This document shows positions 24,220 to 32,949 of a DNA stretch of 45,005 nt, one piece after another. This DNA comes from Phycisphaerae bacterium (GTDB lineage: Bacteria > Planctomycetota > Phycisphaerae > UBA1845 > UTPLA1), in assembly GCA_023150615.1 (NCBI GenBank), contig JAKLKO010000007.1:1-45005 (forward strand). Reading direction: 5' to 3'. The notes beneath the pieces are model-generated. The model was not told the origin of the DNA. It worked only from the letters and a program-made list of their open reading frames with translations, and ran no database searches. Positions within the stretch are counted from its first letter, which is position 1, and each line of letters begins with the position of its first letter. A program made the position numbers and the translations under genes.

Positions 24220-24960
24220 ATGTTCAAGAAAGACGTCGTTGCTGATGCCGTCATCATCCTGCTCATTCTCGCAACCCTTCCGTTCATCGCGCTGCTGCTG
24301 TTCGCGCTGCGGGGCGTCCTTGTCGGCGCATTGATCGTTGCGCTGATTCTCGGTCCGTTGGCGTACGTCCTCAGCCCTGCGTTCCGCGACTGGTTCAGCG
24401 CCTGGGCCGAACCCCTCATCCGGTACAAGGGACTTCGCCTGGCGACAGACGTCGGCCTCGATCCGAGCCACAGTTGGGCGCGCGTCGACGAGGATGGATC
24501 GGTCGGGGTCGATGATCTCGTCCAAGCGACGCTCGGCCCGGTCGATGCCGTCGAGCTGCCTCCGACGGGTCGTCACGTTCAGCGCGGCGAGCCGTTGTTC
24601 CGATTGCGTCACGGCGATCGCATCATCGACGTGCCGTCGCCCGTCTCCGGAACGGTGATCGAAGTCAATCCGGCACTGCTCGATCACCCGGATCTCATCA
24701 ACGATGCACCGTTCGAAAGCGGATGGGCCGTTCGCATTCGCAGCGATGATCCTCGCAGCGACCGAAGGGCCCTGCTCCGCGGCAAGAAGGCGCGGGCGTG
24801 GTTTCGATCGACCGCCGATGAGGTGCTCCAGGTCTCTCGTAATCGCGCGGGGGTCTTGACAGGCGCCGGCGTCGGCGTGGAGCAGCTCTACCGCCAGATC
24901 GACACGAACACCTGGCATGATCTGATCGAGCCGATGTTCACGGCGCGCCGCGATGAGTAG
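24220..24960 (+). CDS. Membrane-anchored H-protein-like domain protein
   Basis: This 246-aa protein starts after a clear AAAGGAG. Two membrane helices (about 8-52) lead to a domain that follows the H-protein fold closely: HSWARVDEDGSVGVDDLVQATLGP, then SPVSGTVIEVNPALLDHPDLIN and GWAVRI. Where H-proteins have the lipoylated Lys (ESVKA) this one has RHGDR, so lipoate cannot attach at the usual place. It is the first gene after the sigma54 promoter and lies 39 bp before the Tat ferredoxin gene. It probably belongs to the Hmc-like complex as an anchor or assembly subunit; its role is unknown. Confidence 0.8.
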   Translation: MFKKDVVADAVIILLILATLPFIALLLFALRGVLVGALIVALILGPLAYVLSPAFRDWFSAWAEPLIRYKGLRLATDVGLDPSHSWARVDEDGSVGVDDLVQATLGPVDAVELPPTGRHVQRGEPLFRLRHGDRIIDVPSPVSGTVIEVNPALLDHPDLINDAPFESGWAVRIRSDDPRSDRRALLRGKKARAWFRSTADEVLQVSRNRAGVLTGAGVGVEQLYRQIDTNTWHDLIEPMFTARRDE

Positions 24961-24999
24961 CGGAACGCGAAGCGGCAGGCCGCTCGCAGGAGACGGTCG

Positions 25000-25941
25000 A
25001 TGAGTCTCAACCGACGCCAGTTTCTGAAGTGCATGGGCCTCGCCGGCGTCTCGACGGGCGCGGCCGCATCGACCGCCGAAGCATCGACCGCTCCGCACGC
25101 AGGGAACGACTGGCACGCCATGCTGACCGACCTGACGCTCTGCGTCGGATGCCGCAAATGCGAGTGGGCGTGCCGGAAGGCCAATGGTCCGACCGACCCG
25201 GGCCCGATCGACGCCTATGACGACCCGTCGGTGTTCGAGCAACGACGTCGCACCAACTCGATCAGCCTCACCGTCGTCAATCGCGTCGGCCCGACGCGCG
25301 ACGATGAGAAGCCCACGTTCGTCAAGTCGCAATGCATGCACTGCTGCGAGCCGGCCTGTGCGTCGGCGTGCCTCGTCGGCGCCTATCGAAAGTCGAAACT
25401 CGGACCGGTGATCTACGACGAGTCGGTCTGCATCGGCTGCCGCTACTGCATGGTCGCGTGTCCGTTCGACATGCCGGCATTCTCGTACAACAGCCCGACC
25501 CGACCCGCCATACACAAGTGCACGATGTGCTTCGAACGACTGGCGAAGGGCGACGGCGCACCCGCCTGCGCGTCGATCTGCCCGGTCGAGGCCATCACGT
25601 TCGGCAAGCGCAGCGAACTGCTGGCCCTCGCGCGACGTAAGATCGCCGCCGAGCCGAAGCGCTACGTCAACCACATCTTCGGCGAGTACGAGGCCGGCGG
25701 CACCTGCTGGCTGTACATCGCCGGCCGGCCGTTCGAAGAGCTGGGCTTCCCCGCCAACGTGGGCACGCGCCCCTATCCCGAGCTTACCAAGGGCTTGCTT
25801 TCCGCCGTGCCGTTCATCCAGGTGATTTGGCCCGCGGTGCTGATGGGAGCGTATGCGTTCTCCCATCGACGCGAAACGGCGACGAGCGCGAACGACGCCC
25901 GGGACACCACCGAAGGTACCGAGCCAGGATCCGAATCATGA
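25000..25941 (+). CDS. Tat-exported ferredoxin subunit with four [4Fe-4S] clusters (HmcB/HybA-like)
   Basis: This 313-aa protein begins with a twin-arginine signal (NRRQFLK) and ends with a membrane helix (FIQVIWPAVLMGAYAF). Between them are Cys sets for four [4Fe-4S] clusters: CVGCRKCEWAC, CMHCCEPACASAC, CIGCRYCMVAC and CTMC...CASIC. This is the layout of periplasmic electron-wire subunits HybA, HmcB and DsrO. It would pass electrons between the NrfD-type quinone protein, whose start overlaps its stop (ATGA), and the large cytochrome encoded two genes later. A good AGGAGA precedes the ATG. Confidence 0.9.
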   Translation: MSLNRRQFLKCMGLAGVSTGAAASTAEASTAPHAGNDWHAMLTDLTLCVGCRKCEWACRKANGPTDPGPIDAYDDPSVFEQRRRTNSISLTVVNRVGPTRDDEKPTFVKSQCMHCCEPACASACLVGAYRKSKLGPVIYDESVCIGCRYCMVACPFDMPAFSYNSPTRPAIHKCTMCFERLAKGDGAPACASICPVEAITFGKRSELLALARRKIAAEPKRYVNHIFGEYEAGGTCWLYIAGRPFEELGFPANVGTRPYPELTKGLLSAVPFIQVIWPAVLMGAYAFSHRRETATSANDARDTTEGTEPGSES

Positions 25942-27164
25942 TGAACCATGCCGGCCACATGACGACGTCCGCGACGCTCCTCCGAGGAGACTGGCTCCCG
26001 CGCCCGTCGGTCCGCGGCCACCTTCGAAGCTACGTGACACCATTTAACGTCGTGGCGGCGGCGATCCTATGCATCGGCGCGCCCGTTACGGTCAATCGTT
26101 TCGTGAACGGCCTGGCGGCGACGACGAACCTCACGGACGACGTGCCGTGGGGCCTGTGGATCGGCTTCGATGTCCTCTGCGGCGTCGCGCTGGCGGCCGG
26201 CGGGTTCGTGATGGCCGCGACCGTGCACCTCTTCGGCCTGCGCGAATACCAGCCGCTCGTGCGCCCGGCGATCCTGACCGGCTTCCTGGGCTACTTCTTC
26301 GTCGTGATCGGACTGATGTACGACCTCGGCCGACCGTGGCGCCTGCCGTTCCCGATGGTCTACTCTCCGGGCGTGACGTCGGTCATGTTCGAGGTGGCGT
26401 GGTGCGTCGCACTCTATCTGACGGTGCAGTTCCTTGAGTTCTGCCCCGCCATCTTCGAATGGCTCGGACTGCGCCGCTGGCGCGCATGGGCCGTCTGGCT
26501 GACGACCGGCCTGACTGTCTTCGGCGTCCTGCTGTCGACTCTGCACCAGTCCGCGCTCGGCGGGCTGTTCCTCATCGCGCCGGGCAAGCTGCATCCGCTC
26601 TGGTACTCACCCTATCTGCCCCTGCTGTTTTTCGCATCGGCCGTCGCCGCGGGCATCGCCATGGTCATCGTCGAGAGCATGCTCTCGCACCGCGTCTTCC
26701 GATCGCACGTCGAGCACCACGACGAGCGACAGATGAACCGGCTCGTCCTCGGACTCGGCCGTGCCGGCGCGATTGTCCTGATGGCGTACTTCTGCATGAA
26801 GTGCCTGGCCTTCGCGCACGAACACGGCTGGCACCTGCTGCGGACTCCCTACGGGTACTGGTGGCTGGTCGAGATGCTCGGGTTCATCCTCTGCCCGTGC
26901 ATGATGTATGCAATCGCGGCGCGACGTGGTCTCGTCTGGCTTGTCCGCGTTGCGAGCGTCGTCACCGTTCTCGGAATCGTGCTCAACCGCCTAAACGTCT
27001 CAATCATCGCGTATCGATGGGACGCCGCGCGGCGGTACGTCCCGGATTGGCAGGAGTTCGTCATCACGATCACGATCGTGACCACTGGGCTGATCATGTT
27101 TCGCTGGATCGTCAACCGCATGCCGGTGCTGCATGACGATCCGCGCTACGAGCCCGTGCACTGA
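25938..27164 (+). CDS. NrfD/PsrC-family quinone-interacting membrane subunit (HmcC/HybB-like)
   Basis: This 408-aa protein has about ten hydrophobic helices and the NrfD-family character: TDDVPWGLWIGFDVLCGVALAAGG near the N-terminus, YDLGRPWR, and ALGGLFLIAPGKLHPLWYSPYLPLLF in the middle, as in HybB and HmcC. These proteins oxidise or reduce menaquinone at the membrane and pair with a four-cluster ferredoxin. ATG 25938 overlaps the ferredoxin stop; ATG 25941 is an equal alternative. The longer frame upstream lies inside the ferredoxin gene. A helix-rich protein of this size without haem ligands matches the family. Confidence 0.9.
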   Translation: MMNHAGHMTTSATLLRGDWLPRPSVRGHLRSYVTPFNVVAAAILCIGAPVTVNRFVNGLAATTNLTDDVPWGLWIGFDVLCGVALAAGGFVMAATVHLFGLREYQPLVRPAILTGFLGYFFVVIGLMYDLGRPWRLPFPMVYSPGVTSVMFEVAWCVALYLTVQFLEFCPAIFEWLGLRRWRAWAVWLTTGLTVFGVLLSTLHQSALGGLFLIAPGKLHPLWYSPYLPLLFFASAVAAGIAMVIVESMLSHRVFRSHVEHHDERQMNRLVLGLGRAGAIVLMAYFCMKCLAFAHEHGWHLLRTPYGYWWLVEMLGFILCPCMMYAIAARRGLVWLVRVASVVTVLGIVLNRLNVSIIAYRWDAARRYVPDWQEFVITITIVTTGLIMFRWIVNRMPVLHDDPRYEPVH

Positions 27165-27187
27165 GGGCATCCACGCGGAGACTGCAC

Positions 27188-27343
27188 ATGCCGACGCTGC
27201 ACGAAAGCATGCTGATGACGAAGACGATCGAGTACATCCTTTCCGCCGTCTTCCTCGTGCTCTTCGTCCTGTTCTGGAACTTCGTGTTCGGCACGCCGCG
27301 CCGTCCGGACGCGCACGCCGGTCGAGGCGACCATCATGAGTAG
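27188..27343 (+). CDS. 51-aa single-span membrane protein of the Hmc-like operon
   Basis: This short gene lies between the NrfD-type gene (23 bp gap) and the cytochrome gene (8-bp overlap, ATGAGTAG). The product has a polar N-terminus (TLHESMLMTKTIEYI), one membrane helix (LSAVFLVLFVLFWNFVFG) and a charged tail ending GRGDHHE. Hmc operons have a similarly tiny membrane subunit (HmcD), and the size, position and TxxIEY(I/L) lead-in to the helix match my memory of it. Conservation of the overlap on both sides argues strongly that it is translated. Confidence 0.75.
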   Translation: MPTLHESMLMTKTIEYILSAVFLVLFVLFWNFVFGTPRRPDAHAGRGDHHE

Positions 27344-29030
27344 CATCCGACCAACGATCTGCATTCCAACCGCGCTGGGCACGCTGCTTCTGCAAGCGGC
27401 GACGGTCGGCGCATCCGGCCCCGGACGGAATGCGGCGTCCGCCCCGCCGCCTGCGCTGCCGACGACGTCGCAGTCCGATCGCGCGGCGGCGTTGCCCGAG
27501 ATCGTCATGCTCGGGCACCTCGCGACGCTGTACGAGCCCGTCCCCTTCGATCACAAGACACACGTACGGATGGCCGAGATGTCGGGCGGCTGCGTGCTGT
27601 GCCACCATCACACGCCAGAGGGCCGGCCGCACGCGTCCTGCCGGAGCTGCCATCCCCAGGAGTCTGTTCGCGACAATGTGGAGCTGCCCGGCCTCAAGGG
27701 GGCGTATCACCGACAGTGCCTCAACTGCCATCAGGAATGGAGTCACGCCACGGCCTGCAGTGCCTGTCATGTGCCGAGATCGCGCGGCGCCGAATGCCCG
27801 GGAATCGGCACCCCGCAGGAAGTCTCCGAGGCCGTCGCGCGCATGGGCGTGCCGGTGCGCCAGAAGGCGACCTACGTCTACCACACGACGTTTTCCGCCG
27901 CACGCGTCGTGACGTTCCATCACAACGACCACTTCGAGCGCTTCGGCGCGCAATGCAGCGATTGCCACCGCGGTGATTCGTGCAGTCGCTGCCACGACAG
28001 CGCGAGATCGATGCCGGCCGGATCGACCCGACATGTGGCGGTAACGATGGATGGATCATGCCTCGGCTGCCACGGCGGCGCGCGATGCTCGACGTGCCAC
28101 GATGAAGCGGAGCGGCCGCGATTCGATCACGCCATGCGGACCGGCTGGTCGCTCGAGGCGCATCACGCCAATCTGGAATGCTGCCAGTGCCATGGCGACG
28201 TGCGCGAATTCACCACGCCCACGCGAAGCTGCCACGCCTGCCATGCGCAGCAGCGACGACTGCACGCTCAGGGACCGCCGTCATCGACGACGTCCGTCGC
28301 CGCGCCGTCGGACTTCGACTGCCTTGCCTGCCATACCGAATTGCGCGACCGCTTCGCGCATGCTGCGTCGATCCACGGGCCCGCATCGGATCAGCATCGC
28401 TGCACGTCCTGTCACGACCTGCGGTCCGAGTCCTCGCCCCGACCCGCCAAGGTTCGGCAGCAGGAACTCTGCCTGCGCTGCCATGATCGCCCCGTCGATG
28501 GTCCGAACGGCCGGACGGTCGGCAACATCGCGGCGATTCTGGAGTCCTGTCCGAATCAGCACGGGCCGGTCCGCGACGGACGCTGCACGGCATGCCACGA
28601 CCCGCACACGAGCACGCATGCCAACCTCCTGGCACGCGATTATCCGAGTGGCCTGTATGCGTCTTACGCGTCCGAACGATACGCGCTGTGTTTCCGCTGC
28701 CACGAGGAGAACAAGCTGCTGGGCACGGCGCCGGTGGTGACGACCGGATTCCGCGACGGGGGTACGAACCTGCACAAGGTCCACGTATGGCGCGACAAGG
28801 GCCGCACGTGCAGCACGTGTCACGACGCGCACGCGTCGAGTCGGCCGTTCCGCATCCGTGAGCAGGTTCCGTTCGGCGAATCGAAGTGGCCGCTCAAGAT
28901 CAACCACGAGTTGACGCCCGACGGCGGTCGATGCGGTCCCGGCTGTCACACTCAGAAATCGTACGCCCGCGCTCGGGACGGACGAACGACGCCCGAGATT
29001 CAAGTCCTGAGCGGCGTACAGTTCGAATAA
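27336..29030 (+). CDS. Giant multihaem cytochrome c (17 haem sites)
   Basis: This 564-aa protein has a signal peptide (residues about 1-27) and then 16 CXXCH motifs plus a final CX3CH (CGPGCH), so up to 17 haems c. HmcA of Desulfovibrio has 16 and sits in the same operon context, but I cannot claim direct orthology. The last 170 residues are clearly homologous to the end of the 15-site cytochrome encoded at 39305-40726: CTACHDPH, CF.CH, FRDG..NLH..HV, KGRTC..CH..HAS, VPFG...W.L.IN and the CX3CH. It should store and wire electrons in the periplasm, linking the quinone module to soluble or outer-membrane partners. Confidence 0.92.
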   Translation: MSSIRPTICIPTALGTLLLQAATVGASGPGRNAASAPPPALPTTSQSDRAAALPEIVMLGHLATLYEPVPFDHKTHVRMAEMSGGCVLCHHHTPEGRPHASCRSCHPQESVRDNVELPGLKGAYHRQCLNCHQEWSHATACSACHVPRSRGAECPGIGTPQEVSEAVARMGVPVRQKATYVYHTTFSAARVVTFHHNDHFERFGAQCSDCHRGDSCSRCHDSARSMPAGSTRHVAVTMDGSCLGCHGGARCSTCHDEAERPRFDHAMRTGWSLEAHHANLECCQCHGDVREFTTPTRSCHACHAQQRRLHAQGPPSSTTSVAAPSDFDCLACHTELRDRFAHAASIHGPASDQHRCTSCHDLRSESSPRPAKVRQQELCLRCHDRPVDGPNGRTVGNIAAILESCPNQHGPVRDGRCTACHDPHTSTHANLLARDYPSGLYASYASERYALCFRCHEENKLLGTAPVVTTGFRDGGTNLHKVHVWRDKGRTCSTCHDAHASSRPFRIREQVPFGESKWPLKINHELTPDGGRCGPGCHTQKSYARARDGRTTPEIQVLSGVQFE

Positions 29031-29174
29031 CGCCTCGACCCGCCGCCCCGACCGACGAGCGCCACCAGACGTGCAGAACTGCCGACAGTCCATCGGTCCT
29101 TGTGTGCGCCGTACGCTACGGCTATGGTGCGCCGACCGGCCGGAACGGTCCAACCGGCCAGCGGGAGCGCGCCA

Positions 29175-29633
29175 GTGAACGCCGCCTACGACGAGATCAT
29201 CACGCAGTTCCCGCTCTTCAAGGGCATCACGAAGCATGGGGCGCAGGCCGTTCTGGAGATCGGAGAGATCGCCGAACACCGGGCCGGCGACGTCCTGTTT
29301 CGGGAGAACGACCCGGCCGCCTACGCTCTCCTCGTCTTGACGGGCAAGCTCCAGGTCTACGTCGAACGTAATGGTTCCGACCTCGTTCTGAATGAAGCCG
29401 GACCTGGAACCATTGTCGGAGAACTGGCGCTGTTGTGCGGGATTCCACGATCGGCGTCGGTTCGAGCTAGCGAACCATCCGCGGTATTGAAGTGGAGCGC
29501 CGCGTCCTTCCGCGGCATGCTCCTGCGCGACGCGTTTCTTGGACAGGCCATCTTCCGGGCGGCGCTCCGCACGCTGATAGAGAAGGAACGTTCCCTCATC
29601 GACTCCATGCTCCAAAAGCCGACCGGCGCCTGA
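29175..29633 (+). CDS. Cyclic-nucleotide-binding-domain protein without DNA-binding domain
   Basis: This 152-aa protein has the cNMP-binding fold: FPLFKGI at the start, GDVLFRENDPAAYALLVLTGKLQVYV, then GPGTIVGELALLCGIPRSASVRA, the phosphate-binding cassette with Glu and Arg in place. After the barrel there is only a helix, with no HTH, so it is not a CRP-type regulator by itself. GTG 29175 is chosen for GGGAG 7 bases upstream; an ATG at 29124 and a TTG at 29100 would add low-complexity sequence. It follows the giant cytochrome gene by 144 bp on the same strand and may be a ligand sensor acting on a partner. Confidence 0.8.
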   Translation: MNAAYDEIITQFPLFKGITKHGAQAVLEIGEIAEHRAGDVLFRENDPAAYALLVLTGKLQVYVERNGSDLVLNEAGPGTIVGELALLCGIPRSASVRASEPSAVLKWSAASFRGMLLRDAFLGQAIFRAALRTLIEKERSLIDSMLQKPTGA

Positions 29634-29779
29634 GCCCGATCCGCCATCGGGATTTCCGCCTCCACCCTCGTTCCCGAACGCCTGAACCCGCCGTAACGCC
29701 CCGCGGATTCGACGCATCCAATCCTGCAAGCGCATCGCCACAGGCTTGGCCTAGAATAGTGGCGGCCGGAGGAGTCTCG

Positions 29780-30835
29780 ATGTTTCCACAAATCAGCATG
29801 ACCGCGGTCTTGTTCGTTCTCAGCGCTGCCGGCGGCAAAGCGAAAGCCATGCCGGATGCGAGATCGTCGGTCCCAAGGGATGGAACGATGAACCAGATGA
29901 TCATCTCGGACTCGAACTACGACATCACCCCGCTTTCGCGTGAACGCGTCGCGGAACTCGCCCGGCGACTCGATCCCGAGACGTACCGCATTACACAGAA
30001 GGCAGGCACCGAACCGCCGTTCTGCGGCACGCTGCTCGACAACAAGAAGGAAGGGACGTACGTCTGCGTCGTCTGCGGACTGCCGCTCTTCTCCAGCGAG
30101 CACAAATTCACGTCCGGCACCGGATGGCCGAGCTTCTGGCGCGAGTTCGACGCCAAACACGTCTCGCGCCATCCAGATACGAGCCACGGAATGACCCGAA
30201 CCGAGATCAACTGCGCTCGTTGCGGCTCGCATCTCGGCCACGTCTTCAACGACGGCCCGAAGCCGACCGGCGAGCGCCACTGCCTGAACTCGGCCTCGCT
30301 GACGTTCTTCGCCAAAGGCGAGACGCTGCCGCCCGAGAGCCGGCCGCTGGAAACGCAGGTGGCGTACTTTGCCGGCGGCTGCTTCTGGGGCCTTGAGCAC
30401 TACTTCCAAAAGGGCCCGGGTGTCATCGACGCCGTCAGCGGCTACATGCAGGGCGCGATGGAACGACCGACCTATGAGCACGTCTGCCGCCACGACACCG
30501 GCCACGCCGAGACGGTCAAGGTCGTCTTCGATCCGCGCAAGATCACGTACCGGCAGTTGCTCGAGGCGTTCTTCAAGATGCACAATCCGACCGAGCTGAA
30601 CCGTCAGGGCCCGGACGTCGGCGATCAATATCGCTCCGGTGTCTGGTACGCGAACGAGGTGCAACGGCGCGAGGCAGAGGCGTACATCCGCGAACTGCAG
30701 GCATCCGACGCATATCGCGGACGCAAGATCGTTACGCAAGTCGAGGCCGCGCGGACATTCTGGCCGGCCGAGGAGTATCACCAGAACTACGTCGAGCGTA
30801 CCGGCCGGGCCTGCCACGTTCGCAATCCGTGGTAG
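29780..30835 (+). CDS. msrBA: MsrB-MsrA fusion, peptide methionine sulfoxide reductase
   Basis: This 351-aa bifunctional enzyme reduces both forms of oxidised methionine in proteins. A perfect GGAGGA stands before ATG 29780. MsrB comes first (about 45-180), with two CXXC zinc pairs (CVVC and CARC), the FTSGTGWPSF block and the catalytic Cys in RHCLNSASL. MsrA follows (about 195-345), with the catalytic GGCFWG and the YRSGVWY and EEYHQNY blocks. The first 25 residues are hydrophobic (MTAVLFVLSAAGG) and may be a weak signal peptide, which would place repair in the periplasm near the cytochromes. The MsrB-then-MsrA order is known in many bacteria. Confidence 0.92.
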   Translation: MFPQISMTAVLFVLSAAGGKAKAMPDARSSVPRDGTMNQMIISDSNYDITPLSRERVAELARRLDPETYRITQKAGTEPPFCGTLLDNKKEGTYVCVVCGLPLFSSEHKFTSGTGWPSFWREFDAKHVSRHPDTSHGMTRTEINCARCGSHLGHVFNDGPKPTGERHCLNSASLTFFAKGETLPPESRPLETQVAYFAGGCFWGLEHYFQKGPGVIDAVSGYMQGAMERPTYEHVCRHDTGHAETVKVVFDPRKITYRQLLEAFFKMHNPTELNRQGPDVGDQYRSGVWYANEVQRREAEAYIRELQASDAYRGRKIVTQVEAARTFWPAEEYHQNYVERTGRACHVRNPW

Positions 30836-31026
30836 CGGCGTAGCGTGTATCGGCGTGCAGACGCGTCGCGCCGACGTCACTTCAAAAACCAAAACCGGAT
30901 TCACAAGTCCGCTGCTTTGACGCGTCCCACGAGAATGGCTCCGGCCGCGTGTGTGTCTCGAGCAACTCCGGCCGCGCTCGGCGCCTGACGCCCCGTCTTC
31001 GACTGTTTCGGACGATTGCGCGTGTA

Positions 31027-31032
31027 TATAAT
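31027..31032 (+). promoter_or_regulatory. Perfect -10 hexamer before the VOC gene
   Basis: TATAAT stands 49 bp before the ATG of the VOC-domain gene, in an otherwise GC-rich gap. At 17-18 bp upstream the -35 is poor (TGTTTC or CTGTTT). A start near 31039 is likely. Confidence 0.5.
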
Positions 31033-31080
31033 CGTGCTCACCGAAGCGCCGATCAGCGCACGATTCACCAGAGGACGTCC

Positions 31081-31491
31081 ATGGGCGCAAAACTATTTCG
31101 CATCATCCTGCCCGTATCGGACATCCAGCGCGCCGCGAAGTTCTACGAGACCGTGCTCGGTGTGAAGGGCATCTCGGTCTCGGATGGCCGACATTACTTC
31201 GACTGCGGTGGCACGATCCTCGCTTGTTTCGATCCGAACGCCGACGGCGACGGATATGACCCGACGCCGCTTTCGGAATGGCTCTACTTCGCGGTCGACG
31301 ACATCGACGCCTGCTTCGCCACGTGCAAGAAGGCCGGCGCGAAGTTCAGCAAGGAGGACGTTCACGGCGACCCGGCTGGCAAGATCGCCGTCCGGCCGTG
31401 GGGCGAAAAGTCCTTCTACGTCCAGGACCCGTTCGGGAACAAGCTCTGCTTCGTCGATCGAAAGACGATGTTCACCGGACGGCGCGGTTGA
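31081..31491 (+). CDS. VOC-superfamily (glyoxalase/dioxygenase-fold) protein
   Basis: This 136-aa protein has the paired beta-alpha-beta-beta-beta modules of the vicinal-oxygen-chelate fold: FRIILPVSDIQRAAKFYETVLG at the start and WLYFAVDDIDACFATCKKAGAKF in the second half, ending SFYVQDPFGNKLCFVD. The last block, DPFGN, is typical of the glyoxalase/bleomycin-resistance group. No strong metal-ligand set can be fixed by eye, so the substrate is unknown. AGAGGA stands before ATG 31081. It has its own promoter and no operon partner. Confidence 0.85.
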   Translation: MGAKLFRIILPVSDIQRAAKFYETVLGVKGISVSDGRHYFDCGGTILACFDPNADGDGYDPTPLSEWLYFAVDDIDACFATCKKAGAKFSKEDVHGDPAGKIAVRPWGEKSFYVQDPFGNKLCFVDRKTMFTGRRG

Positions 31492-31816
31492 TCGGTGGGC
31501 CGCCGTAACAGTGGAGAGCACACCTCCGCGATAGCTGTCGCCGGTTCGCAGCACGACGAGTTTGGGCCCCAGCCCGCTGCGCCCGATGACCGGGACGCAC
31601 CGCGCCCCTTGCGCCGGAGCTGCCAGCGCCCGATCCCCGAAAAACGCCGTTCGTTTGACAATCGAAATCCCGGGAACTAGATTGCCGTCTCGCCGTCAAA
31701 GACCGGCGGACGGGCGGGCCGGACCCCGTCAAACATTCGCAAGCGCCGCGAGATATTTCTGCCGGTGGAGTTCCGGCGGGCGTGTTCGAGAGAGGATTGC
31801 CGCTGCGTAGCAGGCG

Positions 31817-32179
31817 ATGAGCAGACGATCTCTACACAGGCTTCGGTACGAATCCACGGCACGCCGCCCCACCCCGGCGCTGGCGGCCGTGTGGCTCAGC
31901 CTGCTCGCGCTCGCGGGCCCTCTTACGGCCGCAGTGGCGCCTCCGACCGAGTGGCGCAGCACCGCGGGCGAGGTCGAGTCGCGCATACTCGACGAGCCGC
32001 TGCTTAACTCCGCCCGTTCGGTCCGCGATGATCTGCACCTGCCCGGCATCCAACCCACGCCGCATGCAAACGTCGGGCAGACCGGCCATGGCCACGGCTT
32101 GGCGCCGCTGGGCACCGCCATGGCGCACGACTGCGAGCACGACCTTCGAAACGGCCTCGGCGCCCCCCTGCTCTGCTGA
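31817..32179 (+). CDS. Possible secreted 120-aa protein, low confidence
   Basis: This frame has a basic start (MSRRSLHRLRYE), a hydrophobic stretch (LAAVWLSLLALAGPLTAAVA) that would work as a signal peptide, then a region rich in His, Gly and Pro without a known motif. There is no clear ribosome site, and an open frame of similar size exists on the opposite strand (31729-32121). It may be noise from high GC content. Confidence 0.25.
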   Translation: MSRRSLHRLRYESTARRPTPALAAVWLSLLALAGPLTAAVAPPTEWRSTAGEVESRILDEPLLNSARSVRDDLHLPGIQPTPHANVGQTGHGHGLAPLGTAMAHDCEHDLRNGLGAPLLC

Positions 32180-32282
32180 ACGCTCGTTCCGCCGCCTTCA
32201 GCGTAACCCGAAATTCCCGAACGGCGCGTGAGTCGAGTTGCGACATCACCGCTTCGTCGTCAAGCTGTCGTTTCATCGGTCC

Positions 32283-32299
32283 TGCCCGCGGGCCGGGCA
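32283..32299 (+). repeat. Hairpin next to the carbonic anhydrase ribosome site
   Basis: TGCCCG (32283-32288) and CGGGCA (32294-32299) pair around 5 bases, ending at the first base of the AAGGAG (32299-32304) that precedes the ATG at 32311. It could affect translation of the carbonic anhydrase gene or be chance. Confidence 0.3.
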
Positions 32300-32310
32300 A
32301 GGAGAACACC

Positions 32311-32949
32311 ATGCAGAAGATCCTGAAGGGTTATCATCATTTCCACGATGTCATCTTTCCGCAGCAGCGGGAGACGTTTCAGCAATTGGCGCGCGAGCAA
32401 CGGCCTCGCGCCTTGTTCATCACGTGTTCCGATTCACGAGTCCATCCCAATCTGATCACGCAGACCGAGCCCGGCGAGCTTTTCATCCTGCGCAATCCCG
32501 GAAACCTGGTACCGCCATATCATCCCGCCGGCACGAGCGAAGCTGCAACGATCGAGTATTCCATCGCGATCCTCAACGTCGAGCACATCATCGTCTGTGG
32601 TCATTCGAACTGCGGCGCGGTGGGTGCGCTGCTCAAGAAAGACGAATTCGCCGATCTCCCGGCCATTACAAGTTGGCTGCATCATGCGGAAGTCACGCGC
32701 CGCGTGATCCTGGATCGACACCGCGAGGACCCGCCAGAACGCCAGGTCGCGCGGGCTATCGAATGGAACGTCCTCTGCCAACTGGACAACCTGCGAACGC
32801 ACCCGGCGATCCTGTCGGCGCTGACCACCGGACGCGTCAAGCTTTACGGCTGGGTCTACGACATCGCGTCCGGCGACATCGTCGAATACGACCCGGCTGA
32901 GCGCGCGTTTCTCTCGCTCAGGCACAAGACGGAGATGACCTCCGTCTGA
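32311..32949 (+). CDS. Beta-class carbonic anhydrase
   Basis: This 212-aa enzyme interconverts CO2 and bicarbonate. Zinc ligands C39 (TCSDSRV, with the catalytic D41-R43 dyad), H98 and C101 (VCGHSNCGAV) are all present. The length and the closing block VKLYGWVYDIASGDIVEYD are normal for the family. It lies 159 bp before a SulP transporter gene on the same strand. Beta-carbonic anhydrases are often paired or fused with SulP proteins, which suggests joint bicarbonate supply or pH control. It is cytosolic, with no signal peptide. Confidence 0.95.
   Translation: MQKILKGYHHFHDVIFPQQRETFQQLAREQRPRALFITCSDSRVHPNLITQTEPGELFILRNPGNLVPPYHPAGTSEAATIEYSIAILNVEHIIVCGHSNCGAVGALLKKDEFADLPAITSWLHHAEVTRRVILDRHREDPPERQVARAIEWNVLCQLDNLRTHPAILSALTTGRVKLYGWVYDIASGDIVEYDPAERAFLSLRHKTEMTSV

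Larger units (their letters stand above)
31492..32310. other. 819-bp region without a confident gene
   Basis: No recognisable gene is present between the VOC gene and the carbonic anhydrase gene. The best candidate is listed separately at 31817-32179. Several other frames on both strands are open here, as expected from GC content alone. A 6-nt hairpin just before the carbonic anhydrase ribosome site is also listed separately. Confidence 0.5.

Noticed and set aside
23269..24960. True glycine cleavage H proteins
   Set aside because: The lipoyl lysine is missing in both and no other glycine cleavage gene is nearby.
24205..25866. 553-aa minus-strand frame
   Set aside because: It is antisense to the membrane H-like and ferredoxin genes and shows only low-complexity composition.
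28281..31090. Minus-strand frames of 486 and 577 aa
   Set aside because: They are opposite the giant cytochrome, the cyclic-nucleotide-binding gene and msrBA, with no recognisable motif.
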